NCBI GenBank assembly: GCA_001599755.1
Contig: BCHX01000002.1
Span: 3,144,330-3,208,329 of the forward strand
Direction of reading: 5' to 3'
Source: Gliomastix tumulicola
Taxonomy: Eukaryota; Ascomycota; Sordariomycetes; Hypocreales; Bionectriaceae
Length of the DNA stretch: 64,000 bases
Both the position numbers and the translations under genes were made by a program. Below the pieces are notes generated by a model that was not told the DNA's origin, searched no databases, and saw only the letters and a list, made by a program, of their open reading frames with translations. Positions 12,199-24,043 of the stretch are shown here, in pieces; positions within the stretch are counted from its first letter, which is position 1; every line of letters begins with the position of its first letter.

Positions 12199-13675
12199 TC
12201 AGCCTTGTCCTCCGGGCAGCTTCTGCGCGAGCAGATGCGCCGTGTCGACGTACAGCTCCGGCGCGCTCGTCGTCGCCTTGACGTGGACGTCGTCCTCCAG
12301 CGCCTGCAGCCACCGTTGCCAGCGCGTTCCGGGCGCCGGCTCAGCCCAGTCGTAGAGCGGTCCGAGCATGCGCGAGAGACGGATGGCAAAGGGGGCGAAG
12401 TGCACGTCGACAATGCTCAGCGAGCTGCCGAGGAAGAAGGGCCCTTGCTCGTCGGCAGCGTGGACGAGGCTCGAGATGGCGCTCTGTAGACGGTTGACGG
12501 TCCTTGCCCGTAGGGCCAGGTCACCACCATTCGCAAGCTGCAGCAGGCTGAAGAACGACGGGACGATAAATGAGTTGATGTGGTCGATCCACAGACGGCA
12601 GTTGGCCTTGAGCCGCGGGTCTGTCGGGTAGAGGGGAACGCGCCCGTCCGTGTCTTCCAGGTACTCGAGAAGGATGGCACTCTCGGCGCACGCCCAGCTT
12701 CCCTGGCGGATCGCGGGCACCAGACCTCGCGGATTCGCCTCGAGAAGCTGCGTAGACAGTGGTCTCCGGTACGGGTCGACCTCATGGTACTGATAGGCCA
12801 TGCCCTTGGCCTCGAGCGCGATCCACACCCTCTGGGAGTAAGGGCAGAAGCACGCCGCGTACAGCTTCAGGTCGCTGTCCTTGGAGTGTCTCTTGACCGT
12901 CGTCAAGGCGGCCCCGGTGACCCTCCGCTGAGCTGGCTGTTTCGGGCCCTTCTTCTTGGTCTCCCGCTCCTGCGTGGCAAGATAGCGCTGCACACTGCTC
13001 TTCTTGATCTCGTCGCTCTTGGCCAACGTGTGTCGGTGTGGTCCAGCCACGCCGTCGCCTTTCCCATTCCCACCATTTCCATTGACCCTCTGTATCGTCC
13101 AGAAGCGCTGTCCCGGGCCGATCTCGAGCGGAGGAGCCATGAACGACACCGGGTCAGCGCTCCCTCCTCCATTGGCGCTCCCAGGCGTAGGCTCCAGCTG
13201 TATCTGCGCGCCGGGCGCATACTCGGTGATCTTGATCTTGACGTCGCAGAGGTCGCGCTCCCGCGCCAGCCTCTTGCGCTTCTTCTTGTTCGGGTCGTCC
13301 GACTTGGGCGTGCCCGGCGGCCGGCCCTTCATGCGACAGTCCCAGTAGTGCGAGACGAAGGGCTTGCGCTTGTAGCGCTGCGTCGAGCGGTGCGAGTAGA
13401 CGTTGTCGACGTGCGGGAAGTAGGTCTCGTACTGCTCGTCGGTGAGCACGATCATCTCGTCGACGTGGAAGAGCTTGTCGCGCCAGGCCTCGAGGTCGGG
13501 CGGGTCGGGCACGATGCGCCCGCCGCTGGGCTGCCCGTTGCTGTGCTCGCCGCCCGCGAAGGCGACCTGGGCGGCGGCCGGGGGCGCCAGGATGCCGAAT
13601 TGGCCCCCGCCGGAGTGGTGCTGCTGCGGCTGCGCGGCGGGGAGCCGGCCAAAGGTGCCGCCGGGGAGAGGCGCG

Positions 13676-13734
<59 letters not shown>

Positions 13735-14010
13735 CTGTTGCTGTGGTCGGTCGTGATGCGTCTGTTCGTGCTCGTGGTGGTGAGGCGCTGCTGCCTGGCG
13801 CAGAAACGCCGAGGGATCGTCGACAGGCGGTCCGTAGCCCTCGAGATCGAGGTCCAGCGACATGTGCCCGTGGAACGAGCTGCCGCCGTCGTTCGAGGCC
13901 TCGACTCGTCCGTCCTCGGCGTCGACTCCAGCTCCAATTCCTCCTCCCATCACGGCGTCCATCCTGACCCCGTGCGCATGTCCGTGACCAATGCCCGGGA
14001 CGGAGGCCAT
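12199..14010 (-). CDS. PolyQ / basic-region protein fused to a glutathione S-transferase
   Basis: Single uninterrupted frame of 603 aa. Residues 1-89 are Gly/His/Asp-rich, and residues 90-111 are a run of 22 glutamines. About residues 165-350 form a conserved-looking unit with FVSHYWDC, RMKGRPPGTPKSD and a lysine/arginine cluster KKKRKR, then a stretch around FWTIQRVNG; I do not recognise this unit. From about residue 379 the protein is a GST. CPYSQR (C389) fits the cysteine-type active site of omega-like GSTs, followed by NPRGLVPAI, ESAILLEYLED and an all-alpha C-terminal domain. The GST part would bind glutathione and act in thiol transfer or dehydroascorbate reduction. The basic N-terminal part suggests nuclear or nucleic-acid association, which is inference only. 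No intron is needed to join the halves. Confidence 0.85.
13678..13743 (-). repeat. CAG/CAA tract coding for 22 glutamines
   Basis: Mixed CAG and CAA codons on the minus strand give Q90-Q111 of the GST fusion protein. The CAA interruptions should reduce slippage. It is likely length-variable between strains. Confidence 0.9.
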
Positions 14011-14560
14011 GATAGCCGCGCCGAGGCTCGACCGGCTGATGATGCAGCTGTTGATGGAGCTGGGGTGGGTGGTATCGAACTCGATTTTAATGGTTGCAGT
14101 GCTGCTTTAAGTTGGGGAGCTTCCGATGTCAATTGATGTTCCATTGCTGCAGATCTTTGTGGAGTCTGCCGAGTCGGGTCCACTTTCTGCATACGCGTAA
14201 GGCGGCAAGGCATCGAGGACCGGGACTAGCTACCCTATACACCTTTGAAGATTCTTAAGGAGATCATGACACTAGGTAAAATCTTCAAGTGCTGAATGTT
14301 ACACATTCTGTGTGATATTCAAAGCGTAGATTAAGAGAAAGTGGCTTGCCCGTGGATAGTCATTACTTCGTATTTAAGCCCAGAGTAGGAGTGATATCTA
14401 ACCTGCTATAAAAAGCAAACAACCTAACCCATGCCTCTTACGCCCACCCCAAATTCGGTCACCCATATATCTGATCATCTGTACAACATATATCCAATCA
14501 TATCATCGGTCCATAGACCAGGGCCGAGGGCAAGTATCCCTCTCCCAACCCTTGCCCAAC
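14011..14560. other. Intergenic region upstream of the GST fusion gene
   Basis: 550 nt between the GST fusion start and the stop of the Zn-cluster gene, both on the minus strand. It is AT-richer than its neighbours (14220-14500), with no gene seen. It would hold the GST fusion promoter and the Zn-cluster gene terminator. Confidence 0.5.
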
Positions 14561-17475
14561 TCATCGTCTCATGTTCTCGTTCGTGGGATTCCACGTCGAC
14601 AGGTCCATCGCATTCATCGGCCCCATGTTGATGAGCGCCCTCAACACGCCATCACCAACTGGCTGCATGTCTGCTTGTCCGGACATGTCTCCCCAGCCGC
14701 CGCTGCCCATGCCGAACCCGCCGGCCTGCGGCGTCATGCCGAAGCTGCCCGGGTCGCCGAAGAACTGGCTCTGCTCGCCCTGGCCCATCATGTTTTGGTG
14801 CGGTGACACGGGGCTTGCCTGGTAGGATCCTTGCCCCGAGTCTCCCAACTGGCCTGCGACCAGGTGGGAGGGTCTGCCACCGTCAGGGCCCGTACCGTTG
14901 CCCCCTCCATTGGCCGTTGATGTTGCCCCGTCGTTGCCTGCCGTGTTTGACGCAGGCGTGAGGTCTGTCGCGTCGTCTCCCGACCCTGACGTATTGTGGC
15001 CGTTGCCGCCGTGCCCACTCGACAGCCCCGGAGCACCGTTACCTGCCGGGCCGTTCATGCTGCCGGAGCTCGGCGTCATCCCCGACATAGACTGCTCGGC
15101 CGAGAGCCACGACTGCGAGTTGAAGCCGCCAGTCGAGCTCGACCCCTCCAAGCCCTGCATCTCGTTCGCAGGCTCTACGATCTCAGGCCCGTTGTCGAAG
15201 TGGCAGTCGTTGCGGTACGCCATGATGCCCTGGATGCCCTCGGGATCGTCGCAGACTTTTGTTGACGCTGCTCCGCCTGAGTTCTGTTGCCCCGGCTGTG
15301 ATTCTGGTCAGTACTTGGCACACAACACCGTTACCGCCATGAGGAAGAAGGCTGCTACTTACACTGTCGCCAGTCCGCGGGAAGATGTTGCGTAGTTTCG
15401 GTATCCTGATGAGGAGAGCCTCGATATCAACATCAAGCTGCACAAGGAATGACTCCGTCAATGGGTTCTGGCGCTTAATCGCATTCATCGCCGAGAGGAG
15501 GAACCGCAATGCGTCAGCTGTCTGGCTGTCGTCCGGCCGACTCTTGAGATACTGCACAAATACTCGTGCCGAGACGTAGAGGCAAAAGGAGATAAAGGGG
15601 TTCATCTGATCTTCCCGTTAGCTTGCAAGCCCCCCTCTCTCAGAGAAAGACCAGAACTTACGGCAGCGAGGTCCATGTGGGACACTGTTCTCATGATGCT
15701 GGCGATCTCGTTGGCCGCCGTTATGCATCTGATCTTACTTTCAGCGCCTACCGACGCAGGCAACTTATTCTTCTCAGCCTTGAAGATGGCCGATTGGTGC
15801 AGACATATCGTAGACGTGTGGATGCTCATGTTCGTAAATACCACGTTCGGGTTCGACATGCCGGCCGGGAGCTTGAGGTTGTTGGGGAGGCAAAGCGACG
15901 TGTTGAGGATGATGTTGTCCATGTGCCGGTGTCGTTTCCAGAATGGCCCGTTGATATCGTGGTCGAGGTCGTCTGCGTCTGGCCGGTGCAGGTGAATGAG
16001 ATTCCTCCCTAGCAGCGACGCCATGAGCACAACAGCCCCAAAGGACGACATCTTGGCTGCACCTGATGGCGTTGTGGCGTCATGCAGGCTCTGTGTCTGC
16101 TCTGGCCGGCTCATGTCAAAGGCCTCTTCCGAAGCCGGCAGGTTCGTCATGATATCTCGCTCGTCGATGGTCATGGGCCAGCCTGTGCCGATGCTGACGT
16201 ATCTGTCCTCACAGAACGCCATCCAGAACGTTCGACGCCGCTCCTCGCGCTCTGTCCAGTCCTTCGGCGGCGGAAGGCATTGCTTCACATCTAGCCCTTT
16301 CCCGTCCAGTCGTAGCAACCCGATCCTGTGACGAGAGTGTTAGCTTCTCTGCTTCATTGGTTCACATGAGGAGGGGAACTTACATCTGGGCTAAGCGAGC
16401 GGCAGACCCGGTGCTGATCCACGCTCGCGGAAAGTACAGCATCTTCATCTCGTAACATGACAGCAGGATGTGTGTCTGGCAGTGGGCGACTGAGATCATG
16501 TGCTCGCCGTAACCCTTGATATAGTCGGCCTCGACGTATTTCCGAGCTCGCTGGTAGAAGAGATCCTTCATGTCGGTGTACTTGTCTGAGATGGACGATG
16601 CCATGGTCCACATGGCATATCTGAGGCACACCGGCGGCCGCTGGTTCGGTGCTCTGCGTCACATAGTCAGCCTCAACCCTCAACCTCCAAACACTCCCCT
16701 TCAACACCCGGCGCACTTACAGGTTCATCGCTGCGAGATACCGGTACTTGTGAATCATGGGCATGGACGGATGCACCTTCTCAAAGTAGATCTGATGCAG
16801 CTCGTCAATCGTCTCCTGCGGAGGCAGCGGCTCCTCCAGCCCCAGCCCGATCATCTCCCACGTGAAGTCGCCGCCCACGTTGTTCATGTTCATATTCATG
16901 TTGGCCGCGGCGGCGTTGAAGTTGAACTCGTCCATGGGCGCCCCCTGCTGCTGCTGCGGCGACTCCCCGCTGAAGTGCCGGTGATCCATCTCCCAGTCCG
17001 CGCCGCCGACGCCCATCTGCGCCGCCGCCGCCGCCGCCGCCGCCCCGTTGGGCATCGTGAGCTTCGGCCCCTGCGCAGCTCCGGGTAGTGAAGGAATACC
17101 CGCAGCAGCAGCAGCAGCCATCCCACCCCCTCTCGTGGGACTGGTGTTCTGGTTGCCAGTGCCAGCGCCTCCGGGTGTCTGGTCCTGCGTCTTGAGCAGC
17201 GTCTCGACCTGCTTCAGCCGCTCCTCAAGCGCCTTGACGTACCCGCGCTTCGGCCCGCTCTTCCTCCGCTGCTCGTCGTACGCGCACATGTGGCCCAGCC
17301 GCGAGCAGGTGCTGCAGCTGGGCCGCACGCCGTCGCACTTGAGCTTGCGCTTCCGGCAGATCATGCAGGCGAGGCGCTTCGGCTTGGGCACGCTCGAGTT
17401 GTCCACCGACTGCGACGTCGCCGCGCCGCTTCCATTGTGCTCCATCCCGTGCTGGGGGTCCGTGTGATCCTCCAT
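14561..17475 (-). CDS. Zn2Cys6 transcription factor with fungal-specific domain
   Basis: Five exons: 17475-16721, 16653-16384, 16325-15662, 15605-15363 and 15295-14561. All introns are GT-AG and the product is 888 aa. A complete Zn2Cys6 cluster uses C37, C40, C47, C54, C57 and C64 and is followed by a linker and a short coiled coil containing GYVKALEERL. Residues about 230-560 fit the fungal-specific regulatory domain (LHQIYFEKVHP, LARSAD-like helices, RRRTFWMAFCEDRY). Alanine- and Gln-rich stretches lie before it. The C-terminus (from about residue 670) is Gly/Ser/Asn-rich and ends LSTWNPTNENMRR, probably an activation region. The architecture recalls the COL-26/BglR/ART1 group that controls starch and cellulose use and glucose sensing. 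That assignment is from memory of the family and is tentative. It would act in the nucleus. Confidence 0.9.
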
Positions 17476-18489
17476 CGTCGTTTGTGTGTGTGTTGAGTGT
17501 TGCGAGGCTCAGCCGTCGTAAAGGGGGGGCAGCAGCCTTAGTCTCAGGTTGGAACGATATTTGGGGACTTCGCAATAGATGGGTGCGTTAAAGATCAAAG
17601 GAATGGAGGGCTGCCGCGGCCGGATCTGTCGTTCAAAAAAGTCCAAGCCGACCATGAGCGGCCGTGTTCCGTCCCGTCTCCAGCCTGCAGCTCAGCCCAG
17701 CTTATCCTTTTCGTCGATTTCGGCCGGCTCGCTCGAGGGGTCTCGGAGGTGCTGCGTTTCTCGTTTGGAGTACGTATTTCGAGTAGGTAATGATGCTCTC
17801 GTTCGGGGGGCCGGTCCGTCCACGATCCAAAGCAGGCAAATACATGGATGGATCTAAGCCACCAGAGGACAAAAGTCGCGGGTTCAGGCACGGGTATGGC
17901 GTGCAGCAGCTGGGGGTTTCCGTTGTAAGACGACAGCCGGCAGAGACGAGCAACTTCGTTTTTGGCGGTTTCGCAACGTAAGGTTGCCGTTCAACGGGTT
18001 CTGGTTCCAGGGTGCTGATATTACGCTGGAACTGAGTACCGGTCTTATATATGGGAATCCCGGCGCGGACAGCCGTACCACCCGCTCGCGTTATTCTGAC
18101 CGCCTGTCACTGCCTGGGAGAGTCCCCGTCGCCTGGAGAGAAGTGGCTTGGCTTATTAATGAGCCCAGGAAGGTCCGTAGTGGGTACTCGTCAACACTCG
18201 TGGCAGCACTGCACGGGGGGATGTACGGAGTACCTCTGCATGTGGAAAACGATTTCAATGGGCTGATTGATTGGGGTACCTCGTAACTGTTCCGGGCCAT
18301 GGCGTGGCCACACGGGCTCCTCTAACAGGTGGCATGTAGCCCTCCCGCACGGTCTGGAGTTGTTCCGCGCTGACGGCAACATGGCGTACTTTTGGTGCTA
18401 TCTTTGGACTGTGGCGCCTAGCGCCTCGACACTGATTAACGACAGTCAGGTATTAGTAGAGACCCTTTGAGCAGCCAGCCAGCCATTCT
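17476..18489. other. Promoter region of the Zn2Cys6 gene
   Basis: About 1 kb between the Zn-cluster gene start and the Tex1 stop. A GGTACC site lies at 18275-18280. No gene is seen; the region should hold the Zn-cluster gene promoter and the Tex1 terminator. Confidence 0.5.
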
Positions 18490-19948
18490 TCACTTCTTGT
18501 CCGCGTCGATTCCCGCAATCCGCAGCACCCCCAGATCGCTGTAAGCCAGCCAGTATCGCGTGGGAGCCCAGGCCACGACAGGGCAGGACCCTGCCGTCCT
18601 GAACGTGTGGACCTTCTCGCCCGTCTCGGCATGTGTCACCTCCAGTCCTGAGCCCTCGTCACTTCCCCCCACGACAAAACTACCGTCAAAGGTAAAGCCT
18701 ATTGTCCCGTCCGAGGTTAGCCTGACGACCAAATAACGTGGCATGCAGGGGAGGGGGATGGGTTAGGAGAAAGGAAGAAAGAAAGGAAGAAAGGGAGGAG
18801 GATGCGCGGAGGAGCGTAAACGCCACACATACTGATGCTCTTGACTGATCCCACCATGCTCACAATCGTCCGCTGGCAGATCCACTCCTGCGTGTCCCAG
18901 AGCGCGATGATCGAGTCGGCTCCTCCTGTTGCGAGGTAGCGTCCTATGGGCTGGAGCTCGGCCGTGAGGCAGGACGATGTGTGGCCCGTCAGCTGGAACT
19001 CCTCCTGCTCCCCGTACGGAACCCGGAGGATGGGCTCGAACTCCGGGTACGAGAGGATGCGAATCTTGCCCTCCGAGGTCGTGACGAATATCCTCTCGCC
19101 GCTCCAGCAAAAGGCAATCTGGTTTGTGTTGACGGGCTGCTGGTGCGAGGAGAGCGGCGTGGGCGACGTGGGCGACAGAACAAAGATGTTGTCCGCCTGT
19201 GCGTGGTAAGTGAAAGTGATGAGCATGTAGATCCAATGTGTGAAGGATAAAGAGAGAAGCCAAGTAAACTCACCTTGTTCCCGACCACCAGTGACTGCCC
19301 ATCCGGCGCCCATGCTAAAGTGATGGTCTCCCCCAGCCCCTTGACCTCGTTGACGCAGTCCTTGGTCCTTACGTCCCAGAACTTGACCACACCGTCGCTG
19401 CTCACGCTGCACAGCTCTGCATCCTTTGTGGGGTTGAAGGCAACCTTTTCAATGGGCGCCGCGTGGCCCTTGAGTTCCGTTGAGAACTTGACGAAAGGCT
19501 TCTCTGGGTTCCCTGTCCAGGTGGCGTTAGCCCGGCTGATCTGTGATCGACCCAGCAGCATGAAGGTGTCCTCCAACTACGGTAGAAATCCCTCTTCTGG
19601 TCTCTCCCTTCCTCCCGCCTTTGGAAGCTGCATGAAAAAAAAAAGGGTAGGGCGGAAACTCACAGACTCGAAGTGTTTTATCCAGTGATCCCGTGGCTAC
19701 CAGCGTCCCGGGAGGATTCCATGCTATCGATCTCAGGCTAACGCGGCCATTCACACCACGGCATCAGTTCCTATTCATAGGCCATACGTCCATCATGGAG
19801 CTCTCACTCACTTTCGAGATACCTCAGGTCCTGTCCTGGGGGCATTCGGGTCGGTGTAGGCTTGGCTCTTCAACTTGGAGAAGTAGTCGGAGAACCGATC
19901 AGCCGACAGGCTCATCCTCGACCTCAGGATATTCGCGGCCGGCGGCAT
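18490..19948 (-). CDS. tex1: THO complex subunit Tex1 (THOC3-like WD40 protein)
   Basis: Five exons: 19948-19812, 19737-19664, 19512-19274, 19196-18833 and 18698-18490; 340 aa. The joined protein begins MPPAANILRSRM and contains WD40 units such as LRSIAWNPPGTLVATGS, IEKVAFNPTKDAELCSVSSD and GRYLATGGADSIIALWD. In yeast and animals Tex1/THOC3 is the WD40 member of THO, which couples transcription elongation to mRNA packaging and export in the nucleus. The second intron acceptor (exon 2 start 19737) was chosen because it alone avoids a stop and gives VSRNLRSIAWNP. The third acceptor (19512) gives RVWNPEKP. A second in-frame ATG lies 11 codons in and could be used instead. Confidence 0.88.
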
Positions 19949-20915
19949 CCTTTCTGATTCGAGCCGTCGTTGAAGCAGTCTAGTACGGGTTTGCGCCGCG
20001 CTGTATCTGCGCTGGGAGGCTGAAGCTGTGAAACGGATGCTTCTTCAGTGAGAAGCCGAAAGTAGTGGACCCTTGTCTTCCTGCTCCGCGTTTCTCGCGG
20101 TACTTTTGAGCTCGCTTGGGGTTTCTCGTAGTGGCGGATGGATAAGTCTTTCGAAGTTGGATCTGGGCTTTCAAACAAGGAGATGCGCGACAAATTTCGA
20201 TTCGAATGAAGTGACTAAAGTCAAGTGAGCGAAGAGGTCGGGTCTTTGTTCGATGAAGGTCATTGTCCCCAGTGGATCCCTGTGTGAATTTGGAACAAGG
20301 CCTGTGATTGGCCAATCCGGGATCAGCGTGAACAGTACCAGCCACAGCTTCAGCCTCAGCCTCATCTACTCAAAGACGTCGCAAAACATTGCTATTCCTC
20401 AGCACATCAACGAGATCATTTTGAACGGCGAAGTTATAGTTGCGGAAGCCTTTTCATTCTCTAGCAAAATCCAGCCGTAAACCAATCGTCCGTAATGTAT
20501 GTACAGTTTTCACTACACGACTCCTCAAAAAACCATCACACTTGAGCTGTTCCATAACAGACCAGAACACATCATCGTCTTCAGCATATCATGAAAAGAA
20601 GCGCAGCCTCTTTGTTGCTGTTCGACCTCCTGGCCCCGAGTCCGCCGCATCGCCCCTCACATCATCACGCCTGCTTTCGCTCCCCATTAGAATGTTACCA
20701 GTTCTGCTGTGTGGCGAGAACCTGAGTAGCCAACTCCAGTCCCAATCCAGTGCCACAAAATCCATGCTTGTTGCCTTGACTCCAAGCGCCTTGAACGAAT
20801 ACCAAAAGATGTGCCGCCTCTCAGATGAGAAAATTCCGAGGGCATAATGACGAGAACGGCATGCCGCGTACTGGGCAACGACAACGTTTCCCATGTTGAT
20901 AGCCTTGTTGACCTC
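19949..20915. other. Intergenic region between Tex1 and cyclin B
   Basis: 967 nt between two minus-strand genes. It holds only short, overlapping open frames without domains. Expected content is the Tex1 promoter and the cyclin terminator. Confidence 0.5.
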
Positions 20916-22538
20916 TCATGAAATCTGATCTAGTGAGAGATCCAGATCCGTGAGCCCGAAGGAAGGGGCGCCCTTCTTAGCCCAGGCACGAGCAAGAATC
21001 GATGCTGGGAGACAGGTCAGCACGAGAACCGCTGATGATTTTTTTATGACAGTTTGACTTACCCTTCAGGAACTTCTTGCTGGCGTACTTCTTGAAGAAG
21101 GCCTCGTGGCAGATGGGGCGAGCAAGGTAGTCAACCATGAGCTTGACAACGGGCTCAACCTCCTCTTCAGTATAGCCAGCGTAGTACGCGAGAGTAGCAT
21201 CCTATGTCAAATTATTAGTAAGCATTCGAGAAGAGAGGTAGGCAGGACAGCGTACCCATTCGCCACGGTCGAGCATCATGCGGGCGAGGTACATAGCACC
21301 GGCAGCAATGTGGCTGGGGCGGTAGAGCATGAATCGATGGTCCAGAAGGCTGATCTCCATGAGGTATTTTCCGACCGTTCGAGATTGGATGTCATAGTTG
21401 TCGGCCTTGGATACGCGGCGGAGGAAGTTCATGGGGTTGGGGTAGCTGAGATCATAGTTGAGTGTGCCGAGGACGAAACGTTCGGCGCTGAGAATCTCCG
21501 CCTCACTAAAACCATCATCCGCAATACGCTTGAAGTTTTCGACATGAGGCGAGAGGACTTCTTCGTACTTGGCAGCGATGAACATAGCGGTGATACCGAC
21601 GAGCTGGAGACGATCAAGCTGCACAACCTTCTCCGACAGAAACCGATCAATAATGTTGACTGCCAGGAAGAGCGTCTCGGGGAGAAGATGGAAGCGAGTG
21701 TGGACCTCGATGAGCCAGTCCACAAGGATGCCACGCGTCTTCCACTCCAGATCATCCTGGTGGCTCATGTAGTGTGGGTTGGGTATCGTCTTGCACTCGA
21801 GATCATGGAGGTACTCGAAGATCTCAGTGGCGTACTCGGCAACCATGAGAGGGTCTTCCAGGTCCTCGGTGTCGAGATCTTTGATATACTCATCTGCCTG
21901 TGCAGTTGGTTGGGGATCGATAATGGGCCTCGGGCGGGCAACGGCATCGTTCTCCTTGTCGACAGGCTTCTCCGTGTCAAGAGTGTGAGCCTTCTTCCGC
22001 ACCGGCTCGGCATCTTCGATGTTGGTATCCTCCTTGGGAATCGCCGAGGTTGCCGAAACCTTCCTCTTCTGCACGGCACCGAGTGATCCAGAGCCGGAGC
22101 CAGCACGCTTGGGCTCAGTCTTTGCCTCCTTCGTACCGAGGGCGGTACGGCTGGCGGGTCGTGCGGTGCTCTTCTGGATGCCCGCAGGCTGCGCAGCCTT
22201 GGAGACAAGGCCAACCTTTCCGGCACCGGGTTTCTTTCCGGCCGGGGCCTCTGCTTTCCCAACGTTGCTGACATCTCCAAGAGCAGCTCGTTTTCTGGGG
22301 ACTGCCGTGTTGGCGGCAGTAGTAGCTGACTTCTTTGCCTGCAGACCACCCTTCGCGGGCACAGCCAACTCATCAACGCTGAGCGCGGCCGCCTTGGCTC
22401 GCGTCATGCGAATGGAATTGCTGTTCTCATCATTCTCGTTTGACGCCACGCGTTGACGAGCGGCAGGACGACCCTACAAAGGCTGGATTAGACGGATATG
22501 TGGGGAAGTCGCGTATCGAAGCAACTCACGGGAGGCAT
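20916..22538 (-). CDS. nimE: G2/mitotic B-type cyclin
   Basis: Four exons: 22538-22530 (only ATG CCT CCC), 22473-21256, 21201-21063 and 21004-20916; 484 aa. A destruction box RAALGDVSN starts at R75, so degradation by the APC is expected. Residues about 85-190 are Lys/Ala/Pro-rich. The cyclin N domain carries WKTRGILVDWLIEVH and AAKYEE, and the cyclin C domain follows with PSHIAAGAMYLAR and CHEAFFKKY. It resembles Aspergillus NimE, S. pombe Cdc13 and yeast Clb. B-type cyclins activate Cdk1 for entry into mitosis in the nucleus. The 9-nt first coding exon is required: the next exon lacks a suitable ATG upstream of the conserved N-terminus. Confidence 0.92.
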
Positions 22539-24043
22539 TTTGATTGGTGATCGAGAGAATGCGGTAGCCTATTGCTCGACTAAATGTAACAAGTCAGTAA
22601 ACGCGTTATAACTAGATGGCTGGCAACGTGATGATGATGTTCAAGCTTGATATCACGCCGGGCCAGGCCCCGGCGGCTCTGAGACGCGGCGTGGTACCCA
22701 GATGAGGGCTGACGTGACGTGGGAAAACGTGATGCCTGAAGCTGAAGCTTCGGGAGACGTGATTGGAGCTGACCTTTGGCTTTGATAGAAGATATACAAC
22801 AACAGCACGAGCTGGTCGATGCTGCGTCGTAGACTTTGTACGGGTACTCGGTATTGTGTTGTTATGAATGGGCGTATAGTCTGCCTCAGTAGCGAGTCGA
22901 GTCAGTCATGAAGTGTTGAGAGAAGAAGAGACTGAGCAAAGGCTGGAGCTGGAAAGCAACAAATGGTATGGAAAGAAAACAAGTGCAGGCCAGGCCAGAG
23001 ACGAGGTGTTTATGTGTGGAAGAGAATTGCTGAAGGTCGACGGGATGTGTTTTGACGAGTGTGCGGAGCCTCCGAGCAGGGGAGGGACGTGAAGAAGCGC
23101 GGGTCGGGATGGAGACGTACCTTGTACCTTTTTTGGCGTTTGTCTTGGGACGCGGCTCGTGTGCTGAGCACGATTGGTGGTTGCTATGTAAGACGTCAGC
23201 CATCCCTGCCACCCCAGTCACGCTTTGGAGAAGAGGTTGGGAGCACACACACCGTTGAGGGCGTCGCTGGTACGGTTGTACGACTGAATCCACGGTCTCG
23301 ATGACCGGCCAAAGAGCGTGACTGACGATATCGTGAAGGATAGCCGGGAAGACGTAGAAGATACCTTGCTCACGTCGAGAAAACAAAAGCTACAATAGGC
23401 ACCTTGCAAAGGGCAAAACAAAACAAAATGGAAACCCAATTGAAATCTCGACTGTCTGGGGAAATTGAGTCGAGGGAGCTTCTGCTAGGTGGTTTGAAGG
23501 CGCGACGTTTTGGGAGGAACGTTGGACCTGCCCGCGAAAAGACGATGGAGCCTTTCTCAAAGCAGGAACGTGCGTTGACAAACCCGCTTTTCACCGAAAG
23601 TAAACAGGGCAACCGCGGGGCAACGGCGATTCCATTGGCTGCTGCGGAGAGGTACCCACTAGTCGCGAGAATCCATGCAGTGGCTCGTCGCGAGTGTGGC
23701 TGGCGACAGGGTGGAGCAGGACGTGTCTGTGGCGCCGCCTCTTGTGGCTGATGGCCTGGCAGCCGGCGCCTCAATTGGGGCGGCGGCGGGCCAACATTTT
23801 CCCGAATTGGTGGAAATTTCAACCTGCAGTGGAAATACGTTGAGGTTCGATCAGCTCTGATCATAGTCTTGTCGAGCAATTGTTTGACCTGGGCCGATGT
23901 CAGCGTGACCGAAGTTTGTGTATTGCATTATTGTACGTTTATTTGGAGGAGCTCAATCCCTTCTTCGCCCAGTGGCTCCCATCTAACTGTCAATCTCGTC
24001 GATAGGGTTCGCAGGCTGTTTGGCGCGTTTGCCAGCATCCACG
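22539..24043. other. Divergent promoter region of cyclin B and mitochondrial L2
   Basis: 1.5 kb shared by the cyclin B (-) and mitochondrial L2 (+) genes. Open frames are present in several frames but lack domain signals. The part next to the cyclin gene (22560-22900) is probably its leader and may contain a 5' UTR intron. Confidence 0.5.

Noticed and set aside
12580..14136. 518-codon open frame on the plus strand opposite the GST fusion
   Set aside because: Antisense shadow; it translates the polyQ tract as polyleucine and shows no protein family.
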